DNA of 64,000 nucleotides. Source: Sporosarcina sp. ZBG7A. Lineage in GTDB: Bacteria; Bacillota; Bacilli; Bacillales_A; Planococcaceae. Under the pieces are notes generated by a model. That model saw nothing but the letters and a program-made list of their open reading frames with translations. It made no database searches and was not told the origin of the DNA. Shown here in pieces: positions 9,154 through 17,948 of this stretch. The stretch is taken from contig NZ_JWIB01000010.1 of assembly GCF_000813425.1 (NCBI RefSeq), positions 62,001 to 126,000 of the forward strand, in the 5' to 3' direction. Within the stretch, counting starts at the first letter, position 1. The number at the start of each line of letters is the position of its first letter. Made by a program: the position numbers and the translations under genes.

Positions 9154-11295
9154 TTATAGTATATCTACAACCAACGCCCCGTCTTCCATCCGAAGATGCA
9201 AGCGTTGATCTTCCGCTAGATCGCCTTTGATGACTTCCTTCGCAACTGCTGTTTCCACATACCGTTGGATGAACCGTTTCAATGGACGCGCTCCGAAATC
9301 GGCATCTGTCCCTTCTTCAACGACCCAATCGAGGACAGGCTCCTCATACGTCAACGGGATATCCTGACCTTCCAATCTACGTATTAAATCGTCCAACATC
9401 TTCCGTGCGATTTCAACAAACGCATTGCCCGATAGTGAATGGAAAATGATAATGTCATCCATCCGATTCAGCAACTCTGGCTTAAAGTGATTGCGCAATT
9501 CCGCCATCACCAAGTCTTCTGCAGCGTGTTCATCAGACTCGAACTGACCGCTCATTAAGTACTGCGAACCAATGTTGGACGTCATGATGACTACAGTATT
9601 CCTAAAGCTCACAAGACGACCTTGGCTATCCGTAATGCGACCATCATCTAAGATTTGCAATAAAATATTCGAGACATCCGGATGAGCCTTCTCGATTTCA
9701 TCCAACAAGACAACTGAGTACGGATTGCGACGGACCGCTTCCGTCAATTGTCCACCCTCTTCATAACCGATATATCCCGGAGGTGCTCCGACAAGTCTGG
9801 ATACGCTGTGTTTTTCCATATACTCTGACATATCGATACGGATGAAATGATCCACAGAGTCGAATAATGTACCTGCGAGCGTTTTCGCAAGCTCCGTTTT
9901 ACCGACACCTGTTGGACCAAGGAATAGGAACGATCCAATTGGTTTATCAGGGTCTTTAATGCCCGAACGAGCACGCCAGACCGCTTCCGTCACAAGTTGA
10001 ACGGCATTATCTTGACCAATGACACGCTCTTTCAACGTATCAGCCAATCGTAACAACTTCTCACGTTCACCTTCCATCAGTTTCGTCACTGGGATACCTG
10101 TCCATCGCGCTACGATCATCGCGATTTCATCTTCAGTTACTTCTTCGCGAATCAAACGGTTTTCTGCCCCACCTTTAAACTGCTCTTCTAATTCATGCAG
10201 TTGGTGTTCCAGCATAGGGATTTTACCGTGACGTAATTCTGCGGCTTTGTTCAAATCGAATTTGTTTTCCGCGTCTTCCAATTCACGACGAAAGCGATCT
10301 AACTTCTCGCGCACGTCTTGCACTTCTTGTAGTTTTTTCTTTTCATTATCCCATTGCTCGCGCATACCTGATGAAGAATCTTTCAACTCTTTAAGTTCAT
10401 CTCGCAATGCTGCGAGTCGATTTTGACTAATAGGGTCCTTTTCTTTCGTCAACGCCTGTTCTTCAATTTCAAGCTGCAAAATACGACGTGTCACTTGGTC
10501 AAGTTCTTGCGGCATCGAGTCAATTTCTGTACGAATCATGGCACTCGCTTCATCCATCAGGTCAATCGCCTTGTCTGGCATGAATCGCTCTGTCAAATAA
10601 CGATCAGACAACGTTGCGGATGCAACAAGAGCACGGTCATGGATGCGTACACCATGGTGCAATTCAAAACGCTCTTTTAATCCACGTAAAATCGAAATCG
10701 TATCTTCCACAGATGGTTCGCGCACCATCACTTGCTGGAAACGTCGCTCTAGAGCTGGATCTTTTTCGATATACATCCGATATTCGTCCAACGTTGTGGC
10801 ACCGATACAGTATAATTCGCCTCGCGCAAGCATCGGTTTCAACATGTTACCAGCATCCATCGCGCCTTCCGTCTTCCCTGCGCCGACAATTGTATGGATT
10901 TCGTCGATGAACAGAATAATTTCACCGTTACTATCTTTTACTTGTTTTAACACCGCTTTTAGGCGCTCTTCAAATTCACCGCGATATTTTGCGCCTGCAA
11001 TTAAAGAACTCATATCGAGTTCGTGAATTTGACGGTCCTTCAGCCCTTCTGGCACGTCACCTTTCACAATACGTTGAGCAAGTCCTTCAACGATGGCTGT
11101 CTTACCAACACCAGGTTCTCCGATCAATACTGGATTATTTTTCGTTTTTCTCGATAAAATTCGGATCACATTTCGAATTTCTTCATCTCGGCCAATAACA
11201 GGATCCATTTTTCCGTTTTTCACATCTTCAACTAGGTTTCGTCCAAATTGTTCTAATGGGGAACGCTGATCTTCTTGTACGCCGTCCATTCTCAT
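9154..11295 (-). CDS. clpB: ClpB-type disaggregase lacking the N-domain
   Basis: AAA+ unfoldase that, with DnaK, solubilises aggregated protein. Two nucleotide-binding domains are present: Walker A GEPGVGKT (about residue 58) with FIDEIH, and Walker A GPTGVGKT (about residue 460) with [10 protein letters not shown]. Between them lies the long coiled-coil middle domain (about 265-395) that marks ClpB rather than ClpC or ClpE. At 713 aa it is about 145 residues short of usual ClpB: the N-terminal substrate-binding domain is absent and the protein opens almost at the first ATPase domain. The start is native, because GAGGTGA lies 6 bases before ATG 11295 and promoter and operator follow directly. 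A CtsR operator indicates heat-shock control. No ClpE zinc finger is present. Confidence 0.92.
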   Translation of the reverse strand: MRMDGVQEDQRSPLEQFGRNLVEDVKNGKMDPVIGRDEEIRNVIRILSRKTKNNPVLIGEPGVGKTAIVEGLAQRIVKGDVPEGLKDRQIHELDMSSLIAGAKYRGEFEERLKAVLKQVKDSNGEIILFIDEIHTIVGAGKTEGAMDAGNMLKPMLARGELYCIGATTLDEYRMYIEKDPALERRFQQVMVREPSVEDTISILRGLKERFELHHGVRIHDRALVASATLSDRYLTERFMPDKAIDLMDEASAMIRTEIDSMPQELDQVTRRILQLEIEEQALTKEKDPISQNRLAALRDELKELKDSSSGMREQWDNEKKKLQEVQDVREKLDRFRRELEDAENKFDLNKAAELRHGKIPMLEHQLHELEEQFKGGAENRLIREEVTEDEIAMIVARWTGIPVTKLMEGEREKLLRLADTLKERVIGQDNAVQLVTEAVWRARSGIKDPDKPIGSFLFLGPTGVGKTELAKTLAGTLFDSVDHFIRIDMSEYMEKHSVSRLVGAPPGYIGYEEGGQLTEAVRRNPYSVVLLDEIEKAHPDVSNILLQILDDGRITDSQGRLVSFRNTVVIMTSNIGSQYLMSGQFESDEHAAEDLVMAELRNHFKPELLNRMDDIIIFHSLSGNAFVEIARKMLDDLIRRLEGQDIPLTYEEPVLDWVVEEGTDADFGARPLKRFIQRYVETAVAKEVIKGDLAEDQRLHLRMEDGALVVDIL

Positions 11296-11326
11296 GAACC
11301 ATCACCTCATTATAATTTTTAGTTAG

Positions 11327-11349
11327 TTTGACTTTGACTATCTTTGACT
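11327..11349 (-). promoter_or_regulatory. CtsR operator (three heptads) of clpB
   Basis: The minus strand reads AGTCAAA-GAT-AGTCAAA (11349-11333), which matches the CtsR direct-repeat consensus RGTCAAANANRGTCAAA. A third AGTCAAA overlaps at 11333-11327. It lies just downstream of the -10 box. Confidence 0.88.
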
Positions 11350-11355
11350 AATCTT

Positions 11356-11384
11356 AGTATACCTCGCTTTTCATCGTGTGTAAA
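11356..11384 (-). promoter_or_regulatory. Sigma-A promoter of clpB
   Basis: On the minus strand TTTACA (11384-11379), a 17-bp spacer and TATACT (11361-11356), then the CtsR heptads. Confidence 0.8.
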
Positions 11385-11441
11385 GTCAGATGCTTAGGTC
11401 TCATTAACTAGTATTTCCCGCGCAGATTATATTAAAACGAC

Positions 11442-11478
11442 AAAAAATCCGACCAGTGAAAAACTCACCAGCCGGATC
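11442..11478 (-). terminator. Terminator after sufT-like gene
   Basis: Stem ATCCG...CGGAT extended by several G-U pairs around a T5 loop, then TTTTTT on the minus strand. Confidence 0.7.
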
Positions 11479-11491
11479 TAATTCTGCTTAT

Positions 11492-11800
11492 TTATCGCAC
11501 GCCTAGTGCCATTTTTGCATAGCGTGACATGTTTTCACGTGACCAAGGTGGATTCCAGACGATGTCGACTTCGACTTCTTTCACTTCTGGAAGCTCCATC
11601 AGTTCTTGCTTCACATTAGCAACAATTTGTGGTCCCATCGGACAACCTATTGATGTAAGTGTCATCGTGACTTTACCGATGCCACCTTCAAGCAATTCTG
11701 CGTCATAGACGAGCCCAAGATTTACGATATCTACACCTAGCTCAGGGTCAATAACATTTTCAAGTGCGCCCATCATGCTTTCTTTCATTTCATCAGCCAT
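11492..11800 (-). CDS. SufT-like iron-sulfur assembly factor (MIP18/DUF59 family, YitW)
   Basis: A 102-residue protein of the MIP18/DUF59 fold, used in maturation of Fe-S proteins. Visible family marks are DPELGVDIVNLGLVYD near residues 18-33, and GCPMGP with its conserved Cys near residue 53. It ends with the WNPPWSRE segment typical of this group. ATG 11800 follows GAAAGGGGAATTCC. It is downstream of the esterase gene and near the HAD and DegV genes, the yitS-U-V-W neighbourhood of Bacillus. Exact client proteins are not known. Confidence 0.88.
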   Translation of the reverse strand: MADEMKESMMGALENVIDPELGVDIVNLGLVYDAELLEGGIGKVTMTLTSIGCPMGPQIVANVKQELMELPEVKEVEVDIVWNPPWSRENMSRYAKMALGVR

Positions 11801-11852
11801 TGGAATTCCCCTTTCTATTTCAATTCGTTGTACTCATCATAGCAAAACGAAC

Positions 11853-12623
11853 TCAATCGTTCAAATGGTCTGCAAGAAAGTCCACTGCACGCAACATTCC
11901 TTGCCTTGAAACTGCGTGACCTGCATGCTCGTCCACCATGAACTCAAAGTCTTCTGGATGCTCATTGTATTTCACTTTTACAGCATTGTAGAAATGGCGT
12001 GTCGGTTCAAACGGTACCATTGTATCGTTCATGCCATGCCAGAAAAAGACAGGACGGCCATTCAAACGTTCTGGATGTTGAGTCAAATCAAACTCAGCGA
12101 GCGTACTCAGTAGCTTGTGGACATCTTCGTCTTTCATCGGAAGCTTGAATCCTTTATTCTCAAATTGCTTCATTTGACCTTTTGCAAGTTTTACATATCC
12201 AGGTGTACCCATCATAACCGCTGCGCTTTTGATCCACGGATACGCTGCTAAGCAACCAAGAGTCGTAATCCCCCCCATGGACGTTCCTGAAAATGCGATT
12301 TGATCAGAATTCAACAACCCTTTTTCTTTCAATTGTTGGTGTAAAAATCCTGCTTCTTCTATGGAAGTCAGTATGATCTCCCAGAATCGCAAACTGAGTT
12401 GAACTTCGTCGAGTGCTTCGGACCGAACACCATGAAGATGCGCTTCAGGCAATAATACACGGATTCCCTTCTTCGCCAGATTGAAAGCGTAATGCAAGTT
12501 ATGTTCTTTCGCACTCGTAAAGCCGTGGAAAAAGATGACGACCGGCATTTCAGATGATTCCTGCTTCTCATCTACAATATGCAATAGAGGGACTGTTCCC
12601 CATTGTTCTTCTCTGATAATCAT
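11853..12623 (-). CDS. Alpha/beta-hydrolase esterase (YitV-like)
   Basis: A soluble carboxylesterase-type hydrolase of 256 aa. The nucleophile elbow is GTSMGG (about residue 114), the oxyanion strand is FFHGFTS (about 36), the acid is in HGMNDTMVP and the catalytic His is in DEHAGHAV near the C-terminus, so the triad is complete. I start at ATG 12623 (MIIREEQW), where GAGGTG lies 7 bases upstream; the frame extends 11 codons further without a good site. It is divergent from the HAD phosphatase gene and upstream of the SufT-like gene. The natural substrate is unknown. Confidence 0.85.
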   Translation of the reverse strand: MIIREEQWGTVPLLHIVDEKQESSEMPVVIFFHGFTSAKEHNLHYAFNLAKKGIRVLLPEAHLHGVRSEALDEVQLSLRFWEIILTSIEEAGFLHQQLKEKGLLNSDQIAFSGTSMGGITTLGCLAAYPWIKSAAVMMGTPGYVKLAKGQMKQFENKGFKLPMKDEDVHKLLSTLAEFDLTQHPERLNGRPVFFWHGMNDTMVPFEPTRHFYNAVKVKYNEHPEDFEFMVDEHAGHAVSRQGMLRAVDFLADHLND

Positions 12624-12705
12624 CCTTTTCACCTCGTTTACAGTTTTGTTGAGCATACCAATATTTTTCTAGAAAAACAAAAGTTGCGCATGGGTAATTA
12701 CTTTT

Positions 12706-12735
12706 TTGACTTGTACACTTCCAAAAGGCTACACT
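12706..12735 (+). promoter_or_regulatory. Sigma-A promoter of the HAD-degV unit
   Basis: TTGACT (12706-12711), an 18-bp spacer and TACACT (12730-12735), 25 bp before the start codon. Confidence 0.65.
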
Positions 12736-12760
12736 TGAATAAGGAAGGAGGCGTTTTGCC

Positions 12761-13576
12761 ATGAAACCACATTTAATTGCACTCGATTTAGACGGAACGT
12801 TATTAAATGATAAAAAAGTAATCTCTGAGAAAACGCTAGCTACACTCAAACAGGCGGAATCAGAAGGGCATCAAATCATGATTGCAACTGGACGCCCCTA
12901 TCGCTCCAGTGAAGTCTATTACCGTCAGCTAGGACTAAAAACACCGATTGTTAACTTTAATGGAGCGTTCGTACATCACCCAACTGATCGTACTTGGAAA
13001 ACCGTCCATGAAACTATTGATTTATCTGTCGCTAAAGAAGTTATCGATGCCATGCAAGACTTTAACTTAAAAAACATTGTCGCGGAAGTCATGGATGACG
13101 TCTATTTACATTACCACGATGAGAAATTGCTCGATATCTTCAGTACCGGGAGTTCAAAAATTCAAGAAGGTGATATTCGCCAATATCTACAAGTGAACCC
13201 GACGAGTCTTCTCATTCAAGGTGGCGAAGGCATGGCCGATCCGATTCGTAAGCACTTGGAAGAAGTTCATGCAGAAGTCATTGAGCATAGACGCTGGGGA
13301 GCTCCTTGGGAAATTGTTGAAGTCATTCGTCATGGGCTAAACAAAGCGGTTGGAATTTCTAAAGTTTCCGAGTGGATTGGTATACCACAAGAACGAATTA
13401 TTGCATTTGGGGATGAAGACAACGATTTGGAAATGCTCGATTACGCGGGGATCGGTGTTGCAATGGGCAACGGGATTGATCAGCTGAAATCGATTGCGAA
13501 TGAAGTAACTTTGACGAATAACGAAGACGGTATTGCCATAATGTTACAAGAACGACTTAATTTAAAATCTTCATAA
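12761..13576 (+). CDS. Cof-type HAD phosphatase (YitU-like)
   Basis: A cytoplasmic HAD-superfamily sugar-phosphate or nucleotide phosphatase of the Cof group. Motif I is DLDGTLL (residues 8-14, with nucleophile and acid Asp), motif II is ATGRP, and motif IV is GDEDNDLEML (about residue 214), with the large C2 cap between them. At 271 aa it is full length. The ATG follows AAGGAGG. It is 18 bp upstream of the DegV gene and probably co-transcribed. The physiological substrate cannot be read from the sequence. Confidence 0.9.
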   Translation: MKPHLIALDLDGTLLNDKKVISEKTLATLKQAESEGHQIMIATGRPYRSSEVYYRQLGLKTPIVNFNGAFVHHPTDRTWKTVHETIDLSVAKEVIDAMQDFNLKNIVAEVMDDVYLHYHDEKLLDIFSTGSSKIQEGDIRQYLQVNPTSLLIQGGEGMADPIRKHLEEVHAEVIEHRRWGAPWEIVEVIRHGLNKAVGISKVSEWIGIPQERIIAFGDEDNDLEMLDYAGIGVAMGNGIDQLKSIANEVTLTNNEDGIAIMLQERLNLKSS

Positions 13577-13594
13577 AGAGATTGGAGGATTCTC

Positions 13595-14443
13595 ATGAAA
13601 ATTTTCGTAGATAGTGGTTGTGACTTGCAAAAATCGTATTTAGATGAAAATGATGTCACATTGCTTCCTTTGACAGTGTTACTTGATGGAAAAGAATATC
13701 AAGATATCGTGGATATTGACGCAAAAGAAGTATTCCAAGCCATTCGAGCTGGCAAACAACCGAAAACATCTCAAGTCTCTCCAGATCGAGTGCTTGCTCT
13801 CTGGAAAGAATTTGCCGAGACTGGAGAAGATGGAATTTACATCTCATTCTCTTCCGAATTGTCGGGTACATATCAGACATCTGTCATGATGCGGGATCAG
13901 GTGAAAGAAGGCAATCCGCGCATGAACTTAATCGTTGTCGATACACGCTGCGCTTCCCTTGGCTGTGGATTAGTCGTTCAGGAAGCTGTTCGTTTACGAG
14001 ATGCAGGAGAAGATGTCCGGACCATCGAGCGCAAAATTCGTAAAATGGCAAGTAACATGGAGCATTTGTTCACAGTAGAAGATCTCGATTACCTCGCTAA
14101 AGGCGGTCGTGTCTCGAAAGCAAGCGCATTTTTCGGCGGACTGTTGAACATCAAACCGCTACTTCACGTAGAGAGCGGTCGATTGGTGCCGATTGAAAAG
14201 CATCGCGGAAGAAAAAAAGTGTTCCGGCGTATTCTAGAGCTCATGGAAGAACGCGGGGATCATGTTTCCGAACAAGTGATTGCGATTAGTCATGGCGATG
14301 ACGAAGAAGGGGCTCTTGAGTTACGGGACTTGATCGAGGAAAAGTTCCATCCTAAAGAAATTCAAGTCCACATGATCGGCTCTGTCATTGGCTCTCATGC
14401 AGGACCAGGAACTCTCGCCGTATTTTTCTTAAACAAACAGTAA
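13595..14443 (+). CDS. DegV family fatty-acid-binding protein
   Basis: DegV proteins bind a fatty acid; in Gram-positive bacteria, FakB members present it to the FakA kinase for phosphorylation. Family marks are VDSGCDL at the N-terminus, the TSQVSP segment (about residue 59), SSELSGTYQT (about 85) and the GGRVSK-GGLLNIKP stretch (about 167-190), then a GSVIGSHAGPG ligand-site motif near the end. The length of 282 aa is normal. ATG 13595 has TTGGAGG upstream. It is co-directional with the HAD gene, as yitU-yitS lie close in Bacillus. Which fatty acid is bound is unknown, and fakA is not in the window. Confidence 0.9.
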   Translation: MKIFVDSGCDLQKSYLDENDVTLLPLTVLLDGKEYQDIVDIDAKEVFQAIRAGKQPKTSQVSPDRVLALWKEFAETGEDGIYISFSSELSGTYQTSVMMRDQVKEGNPRMNLIVVDTRCASLGCGLVVQEAVRLRDAGEDVRTIERKIRKMASNMEHLFTVEDLDYLAKGGRVSKASAFFGGLLNIKPLLHVESGRLVPIEKHRGRKKVFRRILELMEERGDHVSEQVIAISHGDDEEGALELRDLIEEKFHPKEIQVHMIGSVIGSHAGPGTLAVFFLNKQ

Positions 14444-14452
14444 GTTAAGTAT

Positions 14453-14500
14453 AAGCAACTCCGTCGTTCATATCCATTGACGTCTGAGCTGCTTTTTTTT
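14453..14500 (+). terminator. Terminator of the HAD-degV unit
   Basis: AAGCA-CTC / GAG-TGCTT type stem with a long loop followed by eight T. Confidence 0.7.
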
Positions 14501-14527
14501 GGGCCTTGTTACAGATTTTCTCCAAAC

Positions 14528-14553
14528 AAAAAGAGAGCACCTATGCGCTCTCT
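14528..14553 (-). terminator. Terminator of the GH13-like gene
   Basis: Stem GAGAGC / GCTCTC (14533-14552), followed on the minus strand by TTTTTG just after the stop at 14561. Confidence 0.8.
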
Positions 14554-14560
14554 TTCAGCC

Positions 14561-16012
14561 TTACTTCTTGGCTTCCGCTTTCCGTTCTTGTCGTGCTTTT
14601 CTACCTTTTCTCCAAACTGCCCATAGGAAGCTTAAGAATAGGACATATACCATAATCGATGCGATCAGATAAGGGATATTGAATCCTTTGTCTTCTTTCA
14701 CCAAATAGATTTCTGCCATTTCACGGTCCAAAACGACGTGATATTTGTCATCTTCGGTTTCCACAATTTGGTCACTATCCAGTAATCCACGTAGACGCTT
14801 CTTACTGCCAATCTCATCTGGATCTAATGCATAACTTTGTGTTTCAGATGTGTTGTTGATGGCGACGATCCACGATTCGTCTTCATCGTAAATTTTGTAT
14901 ACCATGTATCCATCTTTATTGTGCAGCATTTTGAAATTACCGTTACGAAGCGTATTCGATTGGTTTCTTAATGCATTTAAATTTCCAATAAGCTCTTTCA
15001 GTTCCATATCGGTCTTAAAGTTGAATAGCGGATGGCTTTCAGGCGCTTCTTTTCCATTCACCGCAATCTCTGTTCCATATGGCATGACTGGAATGCCAGG
15101 TAACGTAAATAGCGCAGTTACGGCTGTTTTCCAACGTGTCGGTGGAAACATTCGCTGCTCCACGATGTCGTAAGTGAAACGTGGACCTGTTAACTGATCA
15201 AACTGGATCAAATCATTCGGTTCACTTGTTTCGAATTGGCTCATTTGAGATGAATTAGGATCCACTCTAACAAACGATTCACGTAGGGCCTCCATGGACG
15301 AATTGTTTGGCTGGGAGTCAACAGCAGCGTCAGTTTCTTCTTCAGACAATACATACAAATCAGGTGATGCTTCTTTCAACGAAGCTATAAATTGATCGAG
15401 CACATCTTTCGAATAGTCTTCAGTTTTCGTCAACCGAATCCCGTCCAACTCATAGGTTTTCACAAAGTTGACCATAGTCTCTTCCAGATTACGTTGCACA
15501 TCGACATCGTCTGGTTTCCAATCAATGGTATTTCCTTCACCTTGTGTAAACGGGAGTTTGCTTGCCCATACATGATCTTTGCTAACTCCAGCTAACGGGA
15601 AATCAGCAATAACACGGACATCCTTGTCGTGCAGTTCATCGAGCATCGACTTGAAATCTTCTTCGGTACCAAAATGTTTCTCGAATTTTGTATAATCGAG
15701 TACTTCTTTGCCATCATAGGTTGCTGTCTGGAATACAGGCCCGATGGAAACAGCTGTGAAGCCCATATCTAAAATATGTTGTAAACGGAGGGAAATCCCT
15801 GAGAAATCGCCACCGTTGAATGCGTACAAGTCCTGTGCATCTGTATCTATATCATTTCGTCCATCCCCGTTATTAAAACGGTCAACTAGTAAATCATATA
15901 TACTTTCGTCTTTCAAGGACCGTTCAGTCTCAGCTGAAGCTAAGCTTGGAAGTGCTGTCGTTACCAGTAAAAAAACCATCATCATTACACTAAGTAGTCG
16001 TTTGACGTTCAC
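14561..16012 (-). CDS. Membrane-anchored GH13 (alpha-amylase fold) protein with degenerate active site
   Basis: A 483-residue exported protein: signal peptide (residues 1-27, ending SLASA), a GH13-type barrel (about 33-350), a beta-sandwich C domain, and a C-terminal membrane helix (about 446-468) with a basic tail. The barrel can be aligned to the four amylase regions, but key residues are lost. Region I reads IADFPLAGVSKDH (no NH), region II DGIRLTKTED (nucleophile Asp replaced by Thr) and region IV FDQLTGPRF (His-Asp replaced). The acid Glu may survive in SEEETD. I expect a carbohydrate-binding or structural role rather than hydrolysis. The GTG start at 16012 has AAGGAGG upstream. The 20-bp repeat array begins only 38 bp before it. 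Confidence 0.82.
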   Translation of the reverse strand: MNVKRLLSVMMMVFLLVTTALPSLASAETERSLKDESIYDLLVDRFNNGDGRNDIDTDAQDLYAFNGGDFSGISLRLQHILDMGFTAVSIGPVFQTATYDGKEVLDYTKFEKHFGTEEDFKSMLDELHDKDVRVIADFPLAGVSKDHVWASKLPFTQGEGNTIDWKPDDVDVQRNLEETMVNFVKTYELDGIRLTKTEDYSKDVLDQFIASLKEASPDLYVLSEEETDAAVDSQPNNSSMEALRESFVRVDPNSSQMSQFETSEPNDLIQFDQLTGPRFTYDIVEQRMFPPTRWKTAVTALFTLPGIPVMPYGTEIAVNGKEAPESHPLFNFKTDMELKELIGNLNALRNQSNTLRNGNFKMLHNKDGYMVYKIYDEDESWIVAINNTSETQSYALDPDEIGSKKRLRGLLDSDQIVETEDDKYHVVLDREMAEIYLVKEDKGFNIPYLIASIMVYVLFLSFLWAVWRKGRKARQERKAEAKK

Positions 16013-16049
16013 CCAAAAAGCCTCCTTCTACAATTCACCCATGAAATTT

Positions 16050-16269
16050 GCTCATAAATTCTTTAATGTGCTCATAACTCACGTATTCCGCTCATAAATC
16101 TCGAATTGTGCTCATAACTCACGTATTACGCTCATAAAACTCAAATTGTGCTCATAACTCACGGTTTTTGCTCATAAATCTCAAATTGTGCTCAAAACTC
16201 ACGGTTTTTGCTCATAACTCTCAAATTATGCTCATAACTCACGCTTTCCGATCATAACTCATCACTTCA
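16050..16269. repeat. 20-bp array of 11 units, GCTCATAA family
   Basis: Eleven units start every 20 bp from 16050 to 16250 without a single length change. Each begins GCTCATAA (last unit GATCATAA; one unit GCTCAAAA). The 12-base remainder alternates between two types, such as ATCTCAAATTGT and CTCACGGTTTTT, giving a 40-bp higher-order repeat. A 20-bp period cannot encode a peptide repeat. It sits just upstream of the GH13-like gene. Confidence 0.92.
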
Positions 16270-16360
16270 TACTACCAAACCGCACCAGCCATCGCCATGG
16301 TTTCTGAAGAAAACTAAAACCATGTTACAGAAATAAGGCAAACTTGTGAAAACTGCAAAG

Positions 16361-16391
16361 TAAAACCCGCTGATAATTAAATCAGCGGGTT
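16361..16391 (-). terminator. Terminator of the yisK-yisL-small ORF group
   Basis: Perfect 11-bp stem AACCCGCTGAT / ATCAGCGGGTT with loop AATTAA, followed by TTTTACTTT on the minus strand. Confidence 0.85.
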
Positions 16392-16399
16392 ACTTGATT

Positions 16400-16516
16400 T
16401 CATTCCAACTCATCATGATCATCATTCGTTTGCATTCTCCGCGATGTCACAACTACAGAGAGCGCGAATAGCAGCATGATGCCGAAAACTCCTAGCAATA
16501 GCATCCATCCTACCAT
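16400..16516 (-). CDS. 38-residue single-span membrane protein
   Basis: Too short for routine calling but well supported. ATG 16516 is preceded by AAAGGAGGG 7 bases upstream, the frame starts MVGWMLLLGVFGIMLLF with one clear membrane helix (residues 3-23), then a basic SRR stop-transfer and an acidic tail ending DDHDELE. A strong terminator follows 9 bp after the stop. It is 38 bp downstream of yisL in the same direction. I do not recognise a family; a small membrane regulator or assembly subunit is possible but unproven. Confidence 0.7.
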   Translation of the reverse strand: MVGWMLLLGVFGIMLLFALSVVVTSRRMQTNDDHDELE

Positions 16517-16554
16517 TCAAACACCCTCCTTTGTGGTTCATCTGACAATCAGAA

Positions 16555-16926
16555 TTAGAAGAGTTTAAGGCCAAATGGCAAGTGGAAACCGAGTCCTACA
16601 GTAATCAATAAAGAAATGGCAAACAATATCCAAAATAATTGAGTGGGCTTGTTTTTCGCCTGACGAGCAAATACCATTTCCATCATTCCGATAGTTACAA
16701 TACCGAATATGAATTTCACGCCATACAATGCAGCGTCGCCACCCATAAGTTCTATGAACAACGCAACTCCAGTAATAATAATCAGAATGTAGAATACACG
16801 TAGCACCATCTTCGTAATTTTACGACCTTTAGAGTCGAGGGGTTGTGTCGCTGCAATCAAGAACATAATAATGCCGACTACCCACGAAAAAATGTGTAAA
16901 TGTGTCGAGTTCGATAAAAAATCCAA
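16555..16926 (-). CDS. YisL family membrane protein (DUF1516/UPF0344)
   Basis: A protein of about 123 residues with four membrane helices and the family features STHLHIFSWVVG at the start and a C-terminal GLGFHLPFG. The function is unknown. I prefer TTG 16926, because GAGGTG lies 6 bases upstream; a GTG three codons earlier at 16935 is inside that Shine-Dalgarno sequence. It follows yisK, the same pairing as in Bacillus, and precedes a 38-residue membrane gene before the terminator. Confidence 0.83.
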   Translation of the reverse strand: MDFLSNSTHLHIFSWVVGIIMFLIAATQPLDSKGRKITKMVLRVFYILIIITGVALFIELMGGDAALYGVKFIFGIVTIGMMEMVFARQAKNKPTQLFWILFAISLLITVGLGFHLPFGLKLF

Positions 16927-17005
16927 GTTAGTCACCTCGTTTAAGTTTCATATGTGCATCCCTTATCTTAACATACATCATAAGCTAGGGAAAATAGAGG
17001 GACCT

Positions 17006-17905
17006 TTACTCGAAGTAGTTGACGAGTGTTCCGATTCCTTCAACAGATATTTTCACAGTATCGCCCGCCTTCAAGTAAGTTGGGGGATTCATCGCTTTTC
17101 CAACACCTGCTGGAGTCCCTGTTAAGATGACATCTCCGGGTTCCAGTGTGACAAACTTAGACAGTTCCTCAATAATTTCATCGATTGGAATAATCATAGA
17201 TTTGGTATTCCCATTTTGGCGAACGTCATCATTCACTTTAGTGACAATCGACAAGTTATGTGGATTTGGAATCTCATCTTTCGTAACGATATACGGTCCG
17301 AGCGGGCAGCTACCATCCAACGTTTTTCCGAGGAAGAACTGTTTGCGCTCTGCCTGCAAATCACGCGCAGTCAGATCGTTCGCGATGGTATATCCGAAAA
17401 TCGTGTCGTATGCGAGCTGTTTTGGAATGTTTCGACCGCCTTTTCCTATGACCACCGCAAGTTCGCCTTCATAATCCAGCTGACTTGTCAGGGCTTCATG
17501 GATTGGCAATGTCTGCTCATCCCCTGCAATCGCAGTCGGAGCTTTAGTGAAAATCATCATCTTGGCGGGTACACCTTCGCCCCCCATTTCGGATGCGTGA
17601 TCAGCGTAGTTTTTACCAACACCTAGTACATTTTTAGGTGTTCGTGGAATTGGAGATAACCATTCAATTGCTTCGAACGAGTATTTAAAGGTATCCATGT
17701 CTTCATGAGAGTGGGCTTTTTCGCACAAGTTACGGATTTTTTCTACAAAATCCATTCCAGATGCAACGCCTTCTGCGATTGAAGCAGGAAAGTTTTGCTC
17801 CCCAACTGCCTCTGCAATTTTCTGTACATCCCACACCGCTTCTTCCTTTTTCACTTTAGGTCCGAATAACGTTTTCCCATCATACTTGAACGAAAGTAAT
17901 TTCAT
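17006..17905 (-). CDS. Fumarylacetoacetate hydrolase family protein (YisK-like)
   Basis: A 299-residue cytoplasmic enzyme of the FAH superfamily. The C-terminal catalytic fold starts near residue 85 with PKNVLGVGKNYADHASEMG. The metal ligands are expected in LDYEGELAVVIGK (about residues 143-155) and in NDLTARDLQ, with the GTPAGVG loop near 265. Bacillus YisK is described as an oxaloacetate decarboxylase that also influences cell shape; I cannot infer which activity holds here. The N-terminal 80 residues form the YisK-type extra domain. It follows the DUF418 gene and precedes yisL. Confidence 0.88.
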   Translation of the reverse strand: MKLLSFKYDGKTLFGPKVKKEEAVWDVQKIAEAVGEQNFPASIAEGVASGMDFVEKIRNLCEKAHSHEDMDTFKYSFEAIEWLSPIPRTPKNVLGVGKNYADHASEMGGEGVPAKMMIFTKAPTAIAGDEQTLPIHEALTSQLDYEGELAVVIGKGGRNIPKQLAYDTIFGYTIANDLTARDLQAERKQFFLGKTLDGSCPLGPYIVTKDEIPNPHNLSIVTKVNDDVRQNGNTKSMIIPIDEIIEELSKFVTLEPGDVILTGTPAGVGKAMNPPTYLKAGDTVKISVEGIGTLVNYFE

Positions 17906-17948
17906 TGACTAGCCCATCCCTTCCATCATTGGTTTGCATTACGTACTG

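Noticed and set aside
8954..9208. Plus-strand frame with heptad-like EKL repeats
   Set aside because: Also a by-product of a 21-bp array; it runs through the clpB terminator and into clpB antisense.
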